In this document: piece by piece, positions 42,124 through 51,050 of the stretch
Numbering within the stretch: position 1 is the stretch's first letter
Layout of the letters: the number at the start of each line of letters is the position of its first letter
Assembly: GCA_045578845.1 (NCBI GenBank)
Contig: JAZNLA010000061.1
Span: 1 to 64,000, forward strand
Direction of reading: 5' to 3'
From: UMGS172 sp045578845
Lineage (GTDB): Bacteria > Bacillota > Clostridia > Oscillospirales > Acutalibacteraceae
DNA: 64,000 nucleotides
Made by a program: the position numbers and the translations under genes
The notes under the pieces: generated by a model
Told to the model about the DNA's origin: nothing
What the model saw: the letters and a program-made list of their open reading frames with translations, nothing else
Database searches by the model: none

Positions 42124-42210
42124 ATGTATTGTTCCTTTCAAAAAATTTAAAACTTAATAAATCAATTATACTATATGAGTTTTAAAAAATCAACCGAAGT
42201 AGGCCTAAGG

Positions 42211-42801
42211 TTACAAACCTGTGATATTTTTGTCTATAGGTTCTAAGAAACTTTGTGCAAATTCATTCAAAAATATGTTGGCAGAAGGCAGGTTTAAAGC
42301 CTTAATAGACTGTAAAGTTGACCGTTCCGCCTCGGAAAATTCGCGGTTGCCCAAGGTGATTTCGTCACGGCACTTTATAAGTGCCGAAATTTTGTCGGCA
42401 GCCTTGATTATTTTTTTTAGGTGCGGGTCGTCTTCTTTGAAAATCGACTGAAACTCAGGGCGTAAATCGTCGGGTAACAGACTTAACAAACGGTCGTCTG
42501 CCGCATTTTCAAGGCTTTTATATGCCGACTTTATATCGTCATTGTAGTATTTGACGGGTGTCGGCAAATCGCCCGTAATGATTTCCGACGCATCGTGGAA
42601 CATGGCAAGCAAAGCCACCCTTTCGGCGTTTATGTTTCCGCCGAGTCTTGTGTTTTCAATGACCGCTAAGGCGTGGGCGATAAACGCGGTTTCGAGGGTG
42701 TGTTCGCTTAAAGTTTCTTTGCGGGTGTTTCGCATTAAAGCCCAACGGTCAATGTACTTCATGCGAAATAACATCGCGTAAAAATGGCAGGTGTTTTCCA
42801 T
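42211..42801 (-). CDS. YfbR-like HD 5'-deoxynucleotidase
   Basis: 196 residues. HD-domain hydrolase: His in LSEHTLETAF, the HD pair in AMFHDASEIITGDLPTPVKYYN, and a later Asp in KAADKISALIKC. The context TGDLPTPVKYY is diagnostic for the YfbR family, which dephosphorylates deoxynucleoside 5'-monophosphates. The opening CHFYAMLFRMKYIDRWALMRN also matches. It is 3 bases downstream of the M18 peptidase gene. Confidence 0.9.
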   Translation of the reverse strand: MENTCHFYAMLFRMKYIDRWALMRNTRKETLSEHTLETAFIAHALAVIENTRLGGNINAERVALLAMFHDASEIITGDLPTPVKYYNDDIKSAYKSLENAADDRLLSLLPDDLRPEFQSIFKEDDPHLKKIIKAADKISALIKCRDEITLGNREFSEAERSTLQSIKALNLPSANIFLNEFAQSFLEPIDKNITGL

Positions 42802-42804
42802 ATT

Positions 42805-44190
42805 TTATTCCTCAATAAACAGTGAAAGCACTGCACGGTAGGTCATGTAAACGTCAAACTTCGATACTACCTCAAACGGTGCATGCATTGAGAGTACGGG
42901 CACACCGAGGTCGACAACATCGACACCCAAATTTGCAATATACATCGCAACCGTACCGCCGCCGCCGAGGTCAACCTTACCGAGTTCGCCGGTCTGCCAA
43001 ACGACGTTGTTTTTGTCTAAAATTTTTCTAATCCAAGCCATATATTCGGCCGAGGCATCGGAAGTATTGCCTTTACCGCGTGCACCGGTATACTTTGTGA
43101 TAACTGCACCGTAGTTGAGTTTACATGCGTTACGGCGTTCAAAAACATCGGGGAAAGTGGGGTCGAAAGCGGCGTTTACGTCGGCAGAAAGGCACTTTGA
43201 ATTATCGAGTGCAAGTTCAGTATCCCCGCCCTGCGTTTTTGCAAGGTAGCCTATAAAATGGGCCAAAAATGCCGAATTCATGCCGGTGTTTCCGTCAGAG
43301 CCGGTTTCTTCTTTGTCGGCAAGTACGGTGATTGATGTGTACTTGGGTGCCGTTTGCTCTAAAACAGCAACAAGACAAGGGTAGGCACAAACGCGGTCAT
43401 CGTGACCGTAAGCACCCATCATGGAACGGTCAAAACCGATATCTCTCGGACCGCCTGCGGGCACACATTCAAGTTCTGCCGACAAAAAGTCTTCCTCTTT
43501 AATGCCGTATTTTTGGAATAAAATATTTAAAATGTTGAGTTTTACAAGTTCGCTGCCTTCGTCATCTTTAAAGGGACGGCTGCCGACTAAAATGTTTAAT
43601 TCCTCGCCGCGGATAATTTCCGAAGCGGGGCGTTTTACTTGGTCTTGAGCCAAATGCGGCAGCAAATCGGTCACAACAAAGCAAGGCTCATCGGGTTCTT
43701 CACCGACGGAAACTTCAACCGCAGTGCCGTCTTTTTTGCAGAAAACGCCGTGAAGTGCCAAAGGTACGGCGGTCCACTGATATTTCTTAATTCCGCCGTA
43801 GTAGTGGGTTTTGAAAAGTGCAAGTTCAGAGTCCTCGTAAAGCGGATTGGGTTTTAGGTCAAGTCTTGGCGAGTCGATGTGTGCGACGGCAATTCGGGTA
43901 CCGTTTTCAACAGGCTCTGTGCCTAAAACTGCAAGTGCCAATGCTTTACCGCGGTTATTAAAGTAAACCTTGTCGCCTGATTTGTAGGTTTTTTTGGGGT
44001 CGAACTCTTTAAATCCCGCTTTTTTTGCCATTTCGATTGATTTTTTTACGGCAAGACGTTCGGTTTTGCCCACACGCAAGTAGTCGGCATATCCTTTACA
44101 AAATTCTTCTGCCGCTTTGTCGTTTTCCTCGCAGAAAAGGCCGTTTTTTTGGGATAAGCATAAATTTTCTTTTAATTCTTTTGCCTTCAT
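42805..44190 (-). CDS. M18-family aminopeptidase
   Basis: 461 residues. Zinc aminopeptidase of the aspartyl/ApeB type. Metal ligands are in AVAHIDSPRLD, ADKEETGSDG, and MHAPFEVVSK near the end; the interface motif GAYGHDDRVCAY is also present. It cleaves N-terminal residues from cytoplasmic peptides. It sits between the SLT gene (1-base gap) and yfbR in a very compact minus-strand operon. Confidence 0.93.
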   Translation of the reverse strand: MKAKELKENLCLSQKNGLFCEENDKAAEEFCKGYADYLRVGKTERLAVKKSIEMAKKAGFKEFDPKKTYKSGDKVYFNNRGKALALAVLGTEPVENGTRIAVAHIDSPRLDLKPNPLYEDSELALFKTHYYGGIKKYQWTAVPLALHGVFCKKDGTAVEVSVGEEPDEPCFVVTDLLPHLAQDQVKRPASEIIRGEELNILVGSRPFKDDEGSELVKLNILNILFQKYGIKEEDFLSAELECVPAGGPRDIGFDRSMMGAYGHDDRVCAYPCLVAVLEQTAPKYTSITVLADKEETGSDGNTGMNSAFLAHFIGYLAKTQGGDTELALDNSKCLSADVNAAFDPTFPDVFERRNACKLNYGAVITKYTGARGKGNTSDASAEYMAWIRKILDKNNVVWQTGELGKVDLGGGGTVAMYIANLGVDVVDLGVPVLSMHAPFEVVSKFDVYMTYRAVLSLFIEE

Positions 44191-44191
44191 A

Positions 44192-44746
44192 TCAGTTACC
44201 GTCCTTATATAAAGAGTTGTATATTTTTATGGTTTTTTCTATTCGTTTAACGTATTCTTTGGTTTCGGAGAACACTATATCCTCTTGTTCCAATTTACCG
44301 TCGTCGGCAATCCATTTATTTACGTTTCCGAGTCCCGCGTTGTAAGCGGCGATTACGGTTTTTTGGTCGCCGTCAAAATACTCGATTAAATATTTAAGGT
44401 ACCGTATACCGTATTTTATATTGATTTCAGGGTCGGTTGCGTATTCATTAAAGGCCTTGTCTTCGCCTAAAATTTTTGCCATATCTAAAAATGTTTCTTC
44501 GGTCAGTTGCATTAATCCGACGGCATTGGCTGAGGATTTTGCATTACTGTCAAAGTTACTTTCGCATTTTATAACCGAAAAACATAAAGTTGTAGGAACG
44601 TCGAATTCCTCAGAATATTTCGTAACAAAATCGGCATAGTCTTTGGGATACAATGCCTTCATTATAGTATTATATCCAAAAATCACGAAAATTATAAGCA
44701 GTACTGCCGCTAAGATACCGCAAATTGCCTTTTTAAAAATTTTCAT
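44192..44746 (-). CDS. SLT-domain lytic transglycosylase, membrane-anchored
   Basis: 184 residues. An N-terminal signal anchor (about 9-29), then the Slt/goose-lysozyme-like domain: catalytic Glu in IKCESNFD (about 62), then SANAVGLMQL, INIKYGIRYLKYL and VIAAYNAGLGNVNKW. It cleaves peptidoglycan glycan strands with 1,6-anhydro product formation. Related to the YjbJ type. Its start overlaps the coaE stop by 4 bases. Confidence 0.92.
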   Translation of the reverse strand: MKIFKKAICGILAAVLLIIFVIFGYNTIMKALYPKDYADFVTKYSEEFDVPTTLCFSVIKCESNFDSNAKSSANAVGLMQLTEETFLDMAKILGEDKAFNEYATDPEINIKYGIRYLKYLIEYFDGDQKTVIAAYNAGLGNVNKWIADDGKLEQEDIVFSETKEYVKRIEKTIKIYNSLYKDGN

Positions 44747-45345
44747 TTGCCGTATCCTTTCATAAGCGTTTCGAGTATTGTTTCGATTTTTAATGTGAAA
44801 TCTTGCAAATTCCCGTTGTTTTCGACAATATAGTCGGTCTTTTCATAGAATTGGTCGGGTTTTCCTGCGTCAAGCCTTATTTCGGCATCTGTGTCACTCA
44901 AATTATCGCGGGAAATTATCCGTTTTTTTCTAAGATTTCGGTCACAAAGTACCGCAACCGTTACGTCGCAAACCGAGTCAATACCGCTTTCAAACAGCGT
45001 CGGTGCATCTAAAATAAGCAGTTTTACGCCGTTTTCCTTTTCGGTTGCTATCAGTTGCTTTATTTTTTCTGCAATTACGGGTAACATTATCGAATTTAAA
45101 ATTTCGGTTTTTTCGCTTGTCGCAAATGCCTTTTCGGCGAGTTTTTTTCGCAGAAGTTCACCGTTTTGGTCTAAAATATCGTCACCGAAAGCAGTTTTGA
45201 GTGTGTTTAAAACCGCACTTTCTTTTGCGGTTACTTCTCTTGCCACTTTGTCGCAGTCAATAGTTACGGCACCAAAACTTTCGGCTATAGGAGCGATAGA
45301 CGATTTTCCGCTGCCCGTGGGGCCTGTAAGTCCTAAAATAATCAC
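44743..45345 (-). CDS. coaE: Dephospho-CoA kinase
   Basis: 200 residues from GTG 45345. Last step of CoA synthesis. P-loop GPTGSGKS at about 7-14, the TIDCDKVAREV motif and LILDAPTLFESG are family hallmarks. The GTG overlaps the tsaC stop (GTGA), with GAGGTGA 8 bases upstream. Part of the prfA-tsaC-coaE-SLT run. Confidence 0.93.
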   Translation of the reverse strand: MIILGLTGPTGSGKSSIAPIAESFGAVTIDCDKVAREVTAKESAVLNTLKTAFGDDILDQNGELLRKKLAEKAFATSEKTEILNSIMLPVIAEKIKQLIATEKENGVKLLILDAPTLFESGIDSVCDVTVAVLCDRNLRKKRIISRDNLSDTDAEIRLDAGKPDQFYEKTDYIVENNGNLQDFTLKIETILETLMKGYGK

Positions 45346-46373
45346 AGTTTTATCACCTCAAACGCGGCGGCACGGATAAGTCGGTTATAAACCGCTAAAC
45401 CAACGCCGTTTTTTTCGGGCACCCTTGCAAAACAGACCTTGCAATTTTTACTGTCAAGTTCACGCAACGCATCAAAAAGCACTGCGGCTTGGGCGGATTG
45501 GTCAGACCTTTCGCCAAATGATACGGTTGGAACTGTCAGTCCCTCTTCTTCGCCCGAAAAAACGAGGGCGAAGGTGCCGTTTGTTGCATTTTGGTTTACA
45601 TAAATCTTAAATTTTTCCAAATCGCCGTCAAGCATAACCACCTTGGCTTTGGGCGAGTAGTGTTTATACTTCATACCGGGTGAGGCAACAGGTTTGCCTT
45701 TTTCGGGCTCGGATAATACCGCTTTGTCAACCTCAATGTCGGGTAAAACTTCGCGTAACTGTTCTAAAGTCACACCGCCCGGGCGTAGCAGTTTGGGCGG
45801 ATTGGTGCAAAGCGTTATAACGGTTGACTCTACGCCGACTTCTGACCTGTCCGATACAATTACGGCGTCAATTTTTCCGTCTAAATCCAAAAGCACATGG
45901 TCGGCTGTGGTGGGACTGGGCGAGCCCGATTTATTTGCCGACGGTGCTGCCAACGGCAGACCGCTCAAACGTATAAGTTCTCTTGCTATTTTATTGGAGG
46001 GCATACGAACGGCCACCGTATCAAGTCCCGCACTGACCGAAGACGGCACCTTGTCACTTCGTTTTAACACCATAGTAAAGGGGCCGGGCCAAAATTTTTC
46101 GGCAAGTTCAAGTGCTGTTGAGGGCAAATTCTCAACCACTTCTTTTAACATTTCGAGGTCTGACACATGAACTATCAAGGGATTATCCTGCGGACGTCCC
46201 TTTGCTTTAAAAATGTTTTCGACTGCGGTTTGGTTATAGGTACTTGCCGCAAGTCCGTACACCGTTTCGGTGGGCATGGCGACAAGACCGCCGTCTTGCA
46301 AAATTTTTGCGGCGGTTTTTAAATTTTCACAGTCTTTTTTTGTGTCAAATACCGAAAGTCTAAGGGTTTTCAA
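45342..46373 (-). CDS. tsaC: L-threonylcarbamoyladenylate synthase (Sua5/YwlC type)
   Basis: 343 residues: an N-terminal YrdC domain (about 1-205; MPTETVYGLA, KGRPQDNPLIVHV, PSANKSGSPSPT) plus a C-terminal Sua5 domain (about 230-343), linked by PVASPGMKYKHYSP. It makes the threonylcarbamoyl-AMP used for the t6A modification at position 37 of ANN-decoding tRNAs. Adjacent to prfA, as is common. Confidence 0.94.
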   Translation of the reverse strand: MKTLRLSVFDTKKDCENLKTAAKILQDGGLVAMPTETVYGLAASTYNQTAVENIFKAKGRPQDNPLIVHVSDLEMLKEVVENLPSTALELAEKFWPGPFTMVLKRSDKVPSSVSAGLDTVAVRMPSNKIARELIRLSGLPLAAPSANKSGSPSPTTADHVLLDLDGKIDAVIVSDRSEVGVESTVITLCTNPPKLLRPGGVTLEQLREVLPDIEVDKAVLSEPEKGKPVASPGMKYKHYSPKAKVVMLDGDLEKFKIYVNQNATNGTFALVFSGEEEGLTVPTVSFGERSDQSAQAAVLFDALRELDSKNCKVCFARVPEKNGVGLAVYNRLIRAAAFEVIKL

Positions 46374-47444
46374 TTAAGCGTCTTCCTCTTGTTTTAACAT
46401 TTGGGTGCGGTAGTGGGTGATAAGCGGGTCTATAATATCGTCAAGGTCACCGTTCAGCACCGAGTCTAATTTATAAAGGGTCAGTCCTATTCGGTGGTCG
46501 GTCACTCTGCCCTGAGGGAAGTTATAGGTGCGAATTCTTTCCGAACGGTCGCCTGTGCCGACCTGTGATTTACGGTCGCTCGCCAAGGCGGCGTTTTGTT
46601 CGGCAACCATTTGCTCATACAGTCTTGAACGCAGCACCTTCATGGCTTTGTCCTTGTTTTTGTACTGACTGCGTTCGTCTTGACATTCAACCACAAGTCC
46701 CGTAGGCAGGTGGGTGATACGTATTGCCGATTCGGTTTTGTTAACGTGTTGACCGCCTGCACCGCCTGCACGGTAGGTGTCAATCTGCAAATCGGCAGGA
46801 TTTATCTGGAGTTCGACTTCTTCTGCTTCGGGTAGTACCGCAACCGTTACGGTTGAGGTGTGTATTCTGCCGCTCGTTTCGGTTTCGGGTACACGCTGAA
46901 CGCGGTGAACACCGCTTTCGTATTTAAGTCTTGAGTAGGCACCCTGCCCCTCAATCATAAAACTTACTTCTTTGTATCCGCCAAGTTCGGTTTCGTTCGC
47001 ACCGACAGGTTCAATATGCCAACGGCGGGACTCGGCGTACATTCCGTACATTCTCGAAAGTTCGCCTGCAAAAAGTGCCGCTTCTTCGCCGCCTGCACCG
47101 CCGCGGATTTCGACAATTACATTTCGGTCGTCGTTGGGGTCGCGTGGCAAAAGCAAAATTTTAAGTTGGTCCGAAAGTGCGGAGATATTTTCCTTTAAAC
47201 TGCCGAGTTCTTCTTCGGCAAGTTGTTTCATTTCTTTGTCAAGACCGCCTGTTTCCAATAGTGACAGGGTGTCTTGGAGTTCCTTTTTTGCCGATTTATA
47301 TTCGCGGTATTTTTCAACAATAGGCGACAGAGTGCTGTGCTCTTTCATAAGTTCGGTAAAGGTTTCGCCCGTATTTGAGGGGTCGGACATTCTTGTACTT
47401 ATTTCTTCGAATTTTAATTCAACTGCTTCTAATTTATCAAACAT
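46374..47444 (-). CDS. prfA: Peptide chain release factor 1
   Basis: 356 residues. The catalytic GGQ motif is in GAGGQHVNKT; the codon-recognition motif region reads VPETETSGRIHTS, consistent with RF1 (PxT) rather than RF2. Recognises UAA and UAG. It starts inside the end of the DUF951 gene (8-base overlap) and the stop is followed immediately by tsaC. No prmC gene is adjacent, unlike in many bacteria. Confidence 0.96.
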   Translation of the reverse strand: MFDKLEAVELKFEEISTRMSDPSNTGETFTELMKEHSTLSPIVEKYREYKSAKKELQDTLSLLETGGLDKEMKQLAEEELGSLKENISALSDQLKILLLPRDPNDDRNVIVEIRGGAGGEEAALFAGELSRMYGMYAESRRWHIEPVGANETELGGYKEVSFMIEGQGAYSRLKYESGVHRVQRVPETETSGRIHTSTVTVAVLPEAEEVELQINPADLQIDTYRAGGAGGQHVNKTESAIRITHLPTGLVVECQDERSQYKNKDKAMKVLRSRLYEQMVAEQNAALASDRKSQVGTGDRSERIRTYNFPQGRVTDHRIGLTLYKLDSVLNGDLDDIIDPLITHYRTQMLKQEEDA

Positions 47445-47640
47445 TATTCTGCTCTTTTCCCGCTTGTTTTTCTAGTTTTTTAATGAATTTTTCTATTTTT
47501 GCTCTCGGGGTCATAACCTCATGTCCGCATTTTTCACACTTAATTTTAAAATCTATACCGACACGCAAAACCAAAAACATGTTACAGCCACAAGGATGTG
47601 GTTTTTTGAGTTGCAGTCGGTCGCCGATCGAAATATCCAT
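47437..47640 (-). CDS. DUF951 (YyzM-like) zinc-ribbon-type protein
   Basis: 67 residues. DUF951: MDISIGDRLQLKKPHPCGCNMF, then a second pair in CEKCGHEVM; four cysteines plus a histidine make a metal site likely. An OB-like small domain of unknown role, often encoded near oriC in Bacillota. AGGGGGA precedes the ATG. Overlaps prfA. Confidence 0.88.
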   Translation of the reverse strand: MDISIGDRLQLKKPHPCGCNMFLVLRVGIDFKIKCEKCGHEVMTPRAKIEKFIKKLEKQAGKEQNNV

Positions 47641-47670
47641 GGAAAAATCCCCCTTTTGAAAAATTTACTT

Positions 47671-47715
47671 AAAAAAGGTATGGCAACCCCATAAAAAGCC
47701 GCCATACCTCAAAAA
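47671..47715 (-). terminator. Terminator after khpB
   Basis: AGGTATGGC (47676-47684) pairs with GCCATACCT (47701-47709), 16-base loop. On the minus strand it is followed by TTTTTT. It separates rpmH-rnpA-yidD-yidC-khpB from the DUF951-prfA operon. Confidence 0.85.
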
Positions 47716-47717
47716 AT

Positions 47718-48683
47718 CTATTTACCGAGTTTGCCGTAAAGTTTTGTGCCGTCAACCTGTTTTGGTTTTTCGGACTCAATACTGTCAGGTGCGGGCGAAT
47801 CGGTTGTTCTGGCGGCTTTACCGCTGAAACCCTGTCTTGCTCTGCCTTGACGGTTATCTCTGCCGCCTCTACCGGACATAGGACGGGGTGACTTGCCGTC
47901 GGGACAAATAACAACGCGTCTTGAGGCACCGTCGCCAACAGATGTAGAGTAAACACCCTCTATACTTTGAACGGCAGTGTGGATAATTCTACGCTCGTAC
48001 GGATTCATAGGCTCAAGTGAACGGGTATGGCCGGTGCGAAGTACCTGACCGGCAGTTCTTTTGGCAAGCGACTCTAAGGTCGATTCTCTTCTTTCGCGGT
48101 AGTTGCCGATGTCGATAACAATGCGGTAGTAACCGCCGCCGTTTTCGTTGGCAACAAGCGAGGCCAAATACTGTAAAGCGTCTAAGGTTTCGCCGCGGCG
48201 ACCTATAATAACGCCCAATTTATCATTGCCCAAAAGGGTGATTTTCGAGCCGCCTTCTATTTCCGAAATAGTTGCACCGTTTACGTCACAGTCTAACTTT
48301 GCCAAAATGCCCGAAATGTATTTAAAGGCCTTGCCTGCAGGGGAGTTTTCGTCAACGCTTTCGGCGGGAACACCGACTGCTGCGGGCTCTTTTGCTTGGT
48401 CTTTAACGGTTTCTTTAACTGCAGGGGAAGGGGTTTTTGCAGGTGCGGTTTTTTTGCCATGTTTTGCGTTGCGGTCTTTACGGGGCTTAACCTCATCGGG
48501 ACCTTCAACATAAGCACGTACTTTGGCTTCACTGCCGCCGAAAAGTCCCAAAACTTTTTTCTTTGCTTCGGCAAGAATTTCAAAGTTTACGTCTTCTTCA
48601 ATATTTGCACCTAATTTATTTATTGCGTCTTCCTGTGCCTCTGTAACGGTGGCACCGACGCCGATTGCTTCTTTAATAATCAA
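47718..48683 (-). CDS. khpB: KhpB/Jag RNA-binding protein
   Basis: 321 residues. The Jag_N domain (about 1-52; GVGATVTEAQEDAI, GLFGG) is followed by a charged, Pro/Ala-rich linker (about 60-130), a KH domain (LGVIIGRRGETLDALQYL) and an R3H domain (RTGHTRSLEPMNPYERRIIH). The C-terminal 60 residues are Arg/Gly-rich and disordered, e.g. SGRGGRDNRQGRARQG, probably RNA-binding. KhpB with KhpA acts in post-transcriptional regulation of cell-wall/division genes. Sits 20 bases after yidC. Confidence 0.92.
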   Translation of the reverse strand: MIIKEAIGVGATVTEAQEDAINKLGANIEEDVNFEILAEAKKKVLGLFGGSEAKVRAYVEGPDEVKPRKDRNAKHGKKTAPAKTPSPAVKETVKDQAKEPAAVGVPAESVDENSPAGKAFKYISGILAKLDCDVNGATISEIEGGSKITLLGNDKLGVIIGRRGETLDALQYLASLVANENGGGYYRIVIDIGNYRERRESTLESLAKRTAGQVLRTGHTRSLEPMNPYERRIIHTAVQSIEGVYSTSVGDGASRRVVICPDGKSPRPMSGRGGRDNRQGRARQGFSGKAARTTDSPAPDSIESEKPKQVDGTKLYGKLGK

Positions 48684-48703
48684 CGTATTTTTCTCCTTAA
48701 CGG

Positions 48704-49873
48704 TTATTTCTCTTCTGTGTCAGGTTGCGGTGTGGTGCAGGCAGCAATTCTTGCTTTTTCTTGCTTGTCGCGGTCGATTACCGTTTTAGCCTGCTCTTTG
48801 GCTATGATTACATTCGGTCCGTATACAATCTGCGAAAGTATCTGAAGTCCTCCCGAAATTACATTGGAACACGCCCAATAGAAACCGACAGCACCGGGAA
48901 CGGTGAACGCAATGTAAAGCGAAAACAGCGGCATCATGAGCATCATTACAGCCATATTGGGTGCATCGGGATTGATTTTCTTTTGCATAATCATAGAGGC
49001 AATACTTGAAAGCATTGCAGTTGCAAAGGATAAAATAGGTATCAGCCAAATCGCCTCGAATTTGGTTAAATTCCAAGAGAAGCGGGGCGTTTCGGTTAAA
49101 TCAAGACCGAAAAGACCGAAGTTGGTTTTTCGGACATCTTCTAAATCTCCGCCGCTTTTTTGGAACTGATAAGCGATAACGGGGTATTTAGACTGTCCGT
49201 TCTCGTCGGCTGATAAGAACTCTACCAATTCAACCTCTCTGACCACTTTTGATTTGTCAGTGGCTTTGCGGATGATTTCTTCGACTGAGCCTTTTTGAAC
49301 ATTATCCTTTTTCATTGCGTTAGCATTTTCGACAATGATAAGTTTAGCAAAATATTCGTTGGCGTCTACACCGTATTCTTTGGAAAGTTCAATAACAGTA
49401 TCAGATGTCATAACACTCTGGAGTCCTGCGGCATTCCAATCAATGGTGCTGTCGTTGCTTTCGGCAACCCTTGTGTAAGAAACCCAGTTTTTAGCGGAAT
49501 TGATAGCGTCAGTATCAACCATTTGAACGAATTTAAGCGGACTTACAACCGCCCAATAAACGCCCATAAGCACTACCATTCTTATTATCATCGGCAGACA
49601 ACCGCCCGACATTGAAACCTTCTCTTTTGCGTAGAGTTCGTTCATAGCCTGACTGTATTTCTGCTTGTCATTACCGTATTTTTTCTTTAAAGCGTCAAGT
49701 TTCGGCTTTAATTTTGCCTGCTTTGCGGTAGATTTTTGGGATTTTAAGGTAAGCGGTAACATGCAAAGGTTTACAAGTAAAGTAAACGCAACAACCGAAG
49801 CGGCAAAGTTGTTGCCGAGTAGGTCGCTGAGCCTGCCCAAAATCCATCCCATAGCGTAACTGATATAATCCAT
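48704..49873 (-). CDS. yidC: Membrane protein insertase YidC/SpoIIIJ
   Basis: 389 residues, longer than Bacillus SpoIIIJ (about 260). Core helices: about 23-43, 91-112, 272-300, and two more by about 355. The C1 hairpin has KYGNDKQKYSQAMNELY and the GGCLPMIIRM motif. A roughly 130-residue extracytoplasmic insertion lies between core helices 2 and 3 (about 118-250). The usual groove Arg in helix 1 is Asn35, whereas Arg98 appears in helix 2. No lipoprotein signal is seen. Between yidD and khpB as usual. Confidence 0.92.
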   Translation of the reverse strand: MDYISYAMGWILGRLSDLLGNNFAASVVAFTLLVNLCMLPLTLKSQKSTAKQAKLKPKLDALKKKYGNDKQKYSQAMNELYAKEKVSMSGGCLPMIIRMVVLMGVYWAVVSPLKFVQMVDTDAINSAKNWVSYTRVAESNDSTIDWNAAGLQSVMTSDTVIELSKEYGVDANEYFAKLIIVENANAMKKDNVQKGSVEEIIRKATDKSKVVREVELVEFLSADENGQSKYPVIAYQFQKSGGDLEDVRKTNFGLFGLDLTETPRFSWNLTKFEAIWLIPILSFATAMLSSIASMIMQKKINPDAPNMAVMMLMMPLFSLYIAFTVPGAVGFYWACSNVISGGLQILSQIVYGPNVIIAKEQAKTVIDRDKQEKARIAACTTPQPDTEEK

Positions 49874-49882
49874 AGCAAATCC

Positions 49883-50173
49883 TTACTTCCGACCGTTAGC
49901 CTTGTCGGATAAAAATAATGTGTCCTTTGTGGCGACGGCGTGTTTTTTACGGCGTTCGCCCTTTGACGGTACGGGGTCGTAACCGCCCTTGCAAAACGGA
50001 TTGCACCGCAAAATTCGCCAAACAGTAAGAAATAAACCGACTATGGCACCTCTTTCGGCGAAGGCTTCAACCGAATATTCAGAGCAGGTCGGTGTGAACC
50101 GACAGCACGGTGCTTTTAAAGGCGACAAAAATTTGCGGTAAAACTTTACAAGTGCAATAAATATGTGTTTCAT
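49883..50173 (-). CDS. yidD: Membrane protein insertion efficiency factor YidD
   Basis: 96 residues. The family core is complete: FYRKFLSPLKAPCCRFTPTCSEYSVEAFAERG, then GLFLTVWRILRCNPFCKGGYDPVP. A small peripheral membrane protein that helps YidC-dependent insertion. It overlaps rnpA by 4 bases, the standard order. Confidence 0.95.
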   Translation of the reverse strand: MKHIFIALVKFYRKFLSPLKAPCCRFTPTCSEYSVEAFAERGAIVGLFLTVWRILRCNPFCKGGYDPVPSKGERRKKHAVATKDTLFLSDKANGRK

Positions 50174-50517
50174 TGTGTGTTTTCGGGGATTAACCCTAAT
50201 TTTTCAAGGTGTTCTTTCATAACGCGGGCAATTTCGGTGCTTTTTGTATACGGGGTTTTGCCGCGGGCGACAAAAACAATATCGGCACCGCCGCAGTCTA
50301 AATACGGGAAACATTCCCTTGCCGCTGCCGCAATTACCCGTCTTGCCCGATTTCTCATGACGGCACAACCGACTTTTTTGCCGGAAGTAATACCGTAGCG
50401 AATAACACCCAGACGGTTGTTTTGTACATAAGTAACAAGCACAGGGCTAATCATACTACGCCCTCTGCCGTAAAGACGGCGGAAATCCTTATTAAGATTT
50501 AATTTTTCGGATTTCAA
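50170..50517 (-). CDS. rnpA: Ribonuclease P protein component
   Basis: 115 residues. The basic RNase P cofactor for tRNA 5' maturation. Signature GKKVGCAVMRNRARRVIAAAARE contains the RNR RNA-binding motif; LNKDFRRLYGRGRS opens the protein. It follows rpmH by about 95 bases including a hairpin, so expression may be attenuated relative to rpmH. Confidence 0.95.
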   Translation of the reverse strand: MKSEKLNLNKDFRRLYGRGRSMISPVLVTYVQNNRLGVIRYGITSGKKVGCAVMRNRARRVIAAAARECFPYLDCGGADIVFVARGKTPYTKSTEIARVMKEHLEKLGLIPENTQ

Positions 50518-50584
50518 TTAAGCAGTCCTCTCTTTAAAACGTCCTATATATTATAATGTATAGGGCAAAATTAACTCACCATTC

Positions 50585-50612
50585 GAAAAAAGGTCACATA
50601 AGGTGACCTTTT
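50585..50612 (-). terminator. Hairpin/terminator between rpmH and rnpA
   Basis: AAGGTCAC pairs with GTGACCTT around 5 bases, followed by six Ts on the minus strand. It starts 2 bases beyond the rpmH stop. Probably a partial terminator giving more rpmH than rnpA mRNA. Confidence 0.8.
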
Positions 50613-50613
50613 C

Positions 50614-50748
50614 TCAGTAGGTAAGACTTTGTCTGCCTTTTGCTCTGCGGCGGGCAAGTACCTTGCGGCCGTTAGCGGTAGACATTCTCTTACGGAAACC
50701 GTGTTCCTTCATACGATGAAGTTTTTTAGGCTGATAAGTTCTTTTCAT
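50614..50748 (-). CDS. rpmH: 50S ribosomal protein L34
   Basis: 44 residues, read directly from the sequence: opens MKRTYQPKKLHRMKEHGF, continues RKRMSTANGRKVLARR and ends KGRQSLTY. L34 is universally conserved and this is the usual length. GGAGG lies just upstream of ATG 50748. First gene of rpmH-rnpA-yidD-yidC-khpB. Confidence 0.97.
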   Translation of the reverse strand: MKRTYQPKKLHRMKEHGFRKRMSTANGRKVLARRRAKGRQSLTY

Positions 50749-50859
50749 GGTTACAAACCTCCTTTATTTTCGGTTGCGGTTATGTCGCGGGGGTTTAGAC
50801 GGCGTAATATATAACACCCTTAAACGAGTATAGTTACAGACATAACCTATCAATTTAGG

Positions 50860-50889
50860 ATTATACCTCAAATAACCGTATTCTGTCAA
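50860..50889 (-). promoter_or_regulatory. Promoter of rpmH
   Basis: On the minus strand TTGACA (50889-50884), 18-base spacer, TATAAT (50865-50860). Both hexamers are perfect; the leader is about 105 bases. Confidence 0.82.
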
Positions 50890-51022
50890 TAAATTTTTGA
50901 TTTGTTAACATAAATTTTTTACCCTTGGTCCGCAAAACACATTATGTAGTGGGGAAAAATTTCACAAGCACAACGAAAATGAGCAAGGGCGGTACGGCTT
51001 GCCCGCAAATATCTCTTAGGGT

Positions 51023-51050
51023 TGTCATTCCGAGCGAAGCCGAGAAATCT
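51023..51050. repeat. Half-copy of the dispersed repeat, inverted
   Basis: TGTCATTCCGAGCGAAGCCG then AGAAATCT is the reverse complement of the right half of the 116-bp elements. The orientation is opposite to the other copies. Confidence 0.7.
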
